Positions 5,560-6,730 of a stretch of 6,730 bases of DNA are shown here, piece after piece (within the stretch, counting starts at the first letter, position 1; every line of letters starts with the position of its first letter). The notes below the pieces were generated by a model that saw only the letters and a list, made by a program, of their open reading frames with translations, was not told the origin of the DNA and ran no database searches. The DNA lies in the NCBI GenBank assembly GCA_028703545.1, contig JAQVMR010000051.1, positions 1 through 6,730 of the forward strand, written 5' to 3'. The DNA is from Patescibacteria group bacterium. GTDB lineage: Bacteria > Patescibacteriota > Patescibacteriia > UBA1558 > S5-K13. The translations under genes were made by a program, and so were the position numbers.

Positions 5560-6730
5560 CTTTTTGGTCTTTTTCTTCTATTTCAAATTCGTCTTCTTCC
5601 TCATATATTTTTTCTTCTAATTTTTCTTTTTCTTCTTGAATCTCATCCTCCAATTCTTCATCTTTTTCTAATTCTTCATTATATTCATCTTCTTCATCAT
5701 TGTATGATTTATCTTCTTCTCTTGAATATGGTAAAACCCCCTGTGGACCATAAAGACCGTTTCTAATATTTAAATCGTCTTCTGTGGCTAAAACATCTCT
5801 TGGTTTTGCTCCTTGTGCTGGACCCACAATCCCAATTTCCTCTAGCTGATCTAAAATTCGTGCTGCTCTCGCATAACCAACCCTTAGTCTTCTCTGTAGT
5901 AGTGTTGCGGATGCCTTGTCGCCTTTTACAACAACTTTTTTTGCCTCTTCCAATAGTGAATCGGCGTCTCCACCGCCTGACGATGAAAACCCTACAGAGT
6001 GCGAGCCAAACTCAGTAACTTCTTCCAAATAATCAGGCTCAGCCTGTGATCTTAAAAATTCTATAACTCTATCTTTTTCTGATTCTGATACAAAAGCACC
6101 CTGCAATCTTTTTGGTTTTGAAAGCTCTGCACATATAAAAAGCATATCCCCCTTCCCTAATAATTTTTCAGCTCCGCTGGTATCTAAAATAGTCCTTGAA
6201 TCAATTTGTGAAGCAACAGAAAATGCAATACGGGAAGTTATATTGGCCTTAATAAGACCTGTAATAACATTTACTGAGGGTCGCTGTGTTGCTAAAACTA
6301 AATGAATTCCTATGGCCCTAGCCATCTGAGCTAATCTTATAATAGCATTTTCAACGTCTTGAGCAGCTTGAACCATCAAATCAGCCAGTTCATCAATAAC
6401 TATCACAATCTGTGGTAATTTGTCTTCAATTTTTGAAACAGAAGAATTAAAACTAAAAATATCTTTTTTATTAAACTTTGAAAGTAGATCATAGCGCCTA
6501 TCCATTTCATTTACTGCCCACTTCAAAGCATTTATTGTTTTATCAACTTTTGTAATAACTGGAGTAAGTAAATGTGGAATTCCATTGTAAGGAGGGAGCT
6601 CTACTCTTTTTGGATCAATCATTATAAATTTTAATTCATTTGGATTTAGTCTGTACAACATACTAATTATAAGAGTATTTATACAAACAGATTTTCCACT
6701 TCCAGTAGCACCAGCAATAAGAAGGTGTGG
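5546..6730 (-). CDS. ftsK: DNA translocase FtsK, C-terminal motor and gamma domain (5' end outside window)
   Basis: The frame is open to the right edge, so the visible 394 residues are the C-terminal part; the internal ATG at 6661 is not the true start. The fragment opens PHLLIAGATGSGKSVCIN, with Walker A GATGSGKS at 7-14. Next come MIDPKRVELPPYNGIPHL, Walker B VIVIDE (109-114), and the hallmark segment ATQRPSVNVITGLIKANI. The winged-helix gamma domain lies at about 256-313 (SATLLQRRLRVGYARAARIL), the part that recognises polar DNA motifs and activates XerCD at dif. FtsK pumps chromosome DNA through the closing septum. The usual RNI motif after MDRRY is altered to KDI. Residues 336-394 form an extra tail in which 33 of 59 residues are Asp or Glu, unusual for FtsK. 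The N-terminal membrane domain and linker should lie beyond 6730. The stop is TAG, 14 nt inside the next gene, suggesting an operon with the RodZ-like gene and recA. Confidence 0.96.
   Translation of the reverse strand, partial: PHLLIAGATGSGKSVCINTLIISMLYRLNPNELKFIMIDPKRVELPPYNGIPHLLTPVITKVDKTINALKWAVNEMDRRYDLLSKFNKKDIFSFNSSVSKIEDKLPQIVIVIDELADLMVQAAQDVENAIIRLAQMARAIGIHLVLATQRPSVNVITGLIKANITSRIAFSVASQIDSRTILDTSGAEKLLGKGDMLFICAELSKPKRLQGAFVSESEKDRVIEFLRSQAEPDYLEEVTEFGSHSVGFSSSGGGDADSLLEEAKKVVVKGDKASATLLQRRLRVGYARAARILDQLEEIGIVGPAQGAKPRDVLATEDDLNIRNGLYGPQGVLPYSREEDKSYNDEEDEYNEELEKDEELEDEIQEEKEKLEEKIYEEEDEFEIEEKDQKDEFI

Noticed and set aside
5800..6018. 72-codon open frame on the plus strand
   Set aside because: It is antisense to the conserved FtsK gamma-domain region and has no recognisable features; it is a shadow of the real gene.
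5546..6661. A shorter FtsK starting at the ATG at 6661
   Set aside because: The frame continues upstream to the window edge through the Walker A motif GATGSGKS, which the motor needs, so 6661 is an internal methionine.

Overview
This 6.7-kb window is AT-rich chromosomal DNA with six protein genes. All six are read from the minus strand, so transcription runs from high to low coordinates. The gene types suggest a Patescibacteria (Candidate Phyla Radiation) genome, perhaps a Parcubacteria-like lineage. Those types are a RodZ-like membrane HTH protein with an Ig-like outer domain, an FtsK with an acidic tail, a Wzx-type flippase, an O-antigen-ligase-type protein, and a secreted lysozyme-like protein of the kind often labelled 'hemagglutinin'. 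The taxon is an inference from domain types and composition; no rRNA is present. TAA, TAG and TGA all end genes here and no complete gene has an internal TGA, so the standard bacterial code fits and the TGA=Gly code of Gracilibacteria/Absconditabacteria does not.

Layout in transcription order (right to left). (1) 6730-5546: the C-terminal 394 residues of the DNA translocase FtsK, cut by the window edge just before its Walker A motif. (2) 5559-4888: a RodZ-like HTH/single-TM/Ig-like protein whose start overlaps the end of ftsK by 14 nt. (3) 4876-3845: recA, 11 nt further on. (4) A 102-nt AT-rich gap. (5) 3742-2318: a Wzx/PST-family flippase. (6) 2325-1024: a Wzy/WaaL-family polysaccharide polymerase or ligase, overlapping the flippase by 8 nt. 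(7) A 59-nt gap with a good candidate sigma-70-type promoter. (8) 964-1: a secreted protein with a lysozyme-like domain and the start of an NBR1-type Ig-like domain, running off the left edge.

The right half (ftsK, HTH protein, recA) looks like a tightly packed chromosome-maintenance unit. The left half concerns the cell envelope: export of a lipid-linked glycan, its polymerisation or transfer, and a secreted wall-active or adhesive protein. The two halves may be separate transcription units, since the largest gaps fall after recA and before the secreted gene. No gene start has a recognisable Shine-Dalgarno sequence. I found no RNA gene, mobile element, CRISPR array or convincing terminator. 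No non-coding stretch exceeds about 100 nt. The window holds mostly recognisable families. The less ordinary points are the FtsK acidic tail, the secreted lysozyme-like/Ig protein, the isolated flippase-ligase pair beside recA, and the homopolymer tracts.
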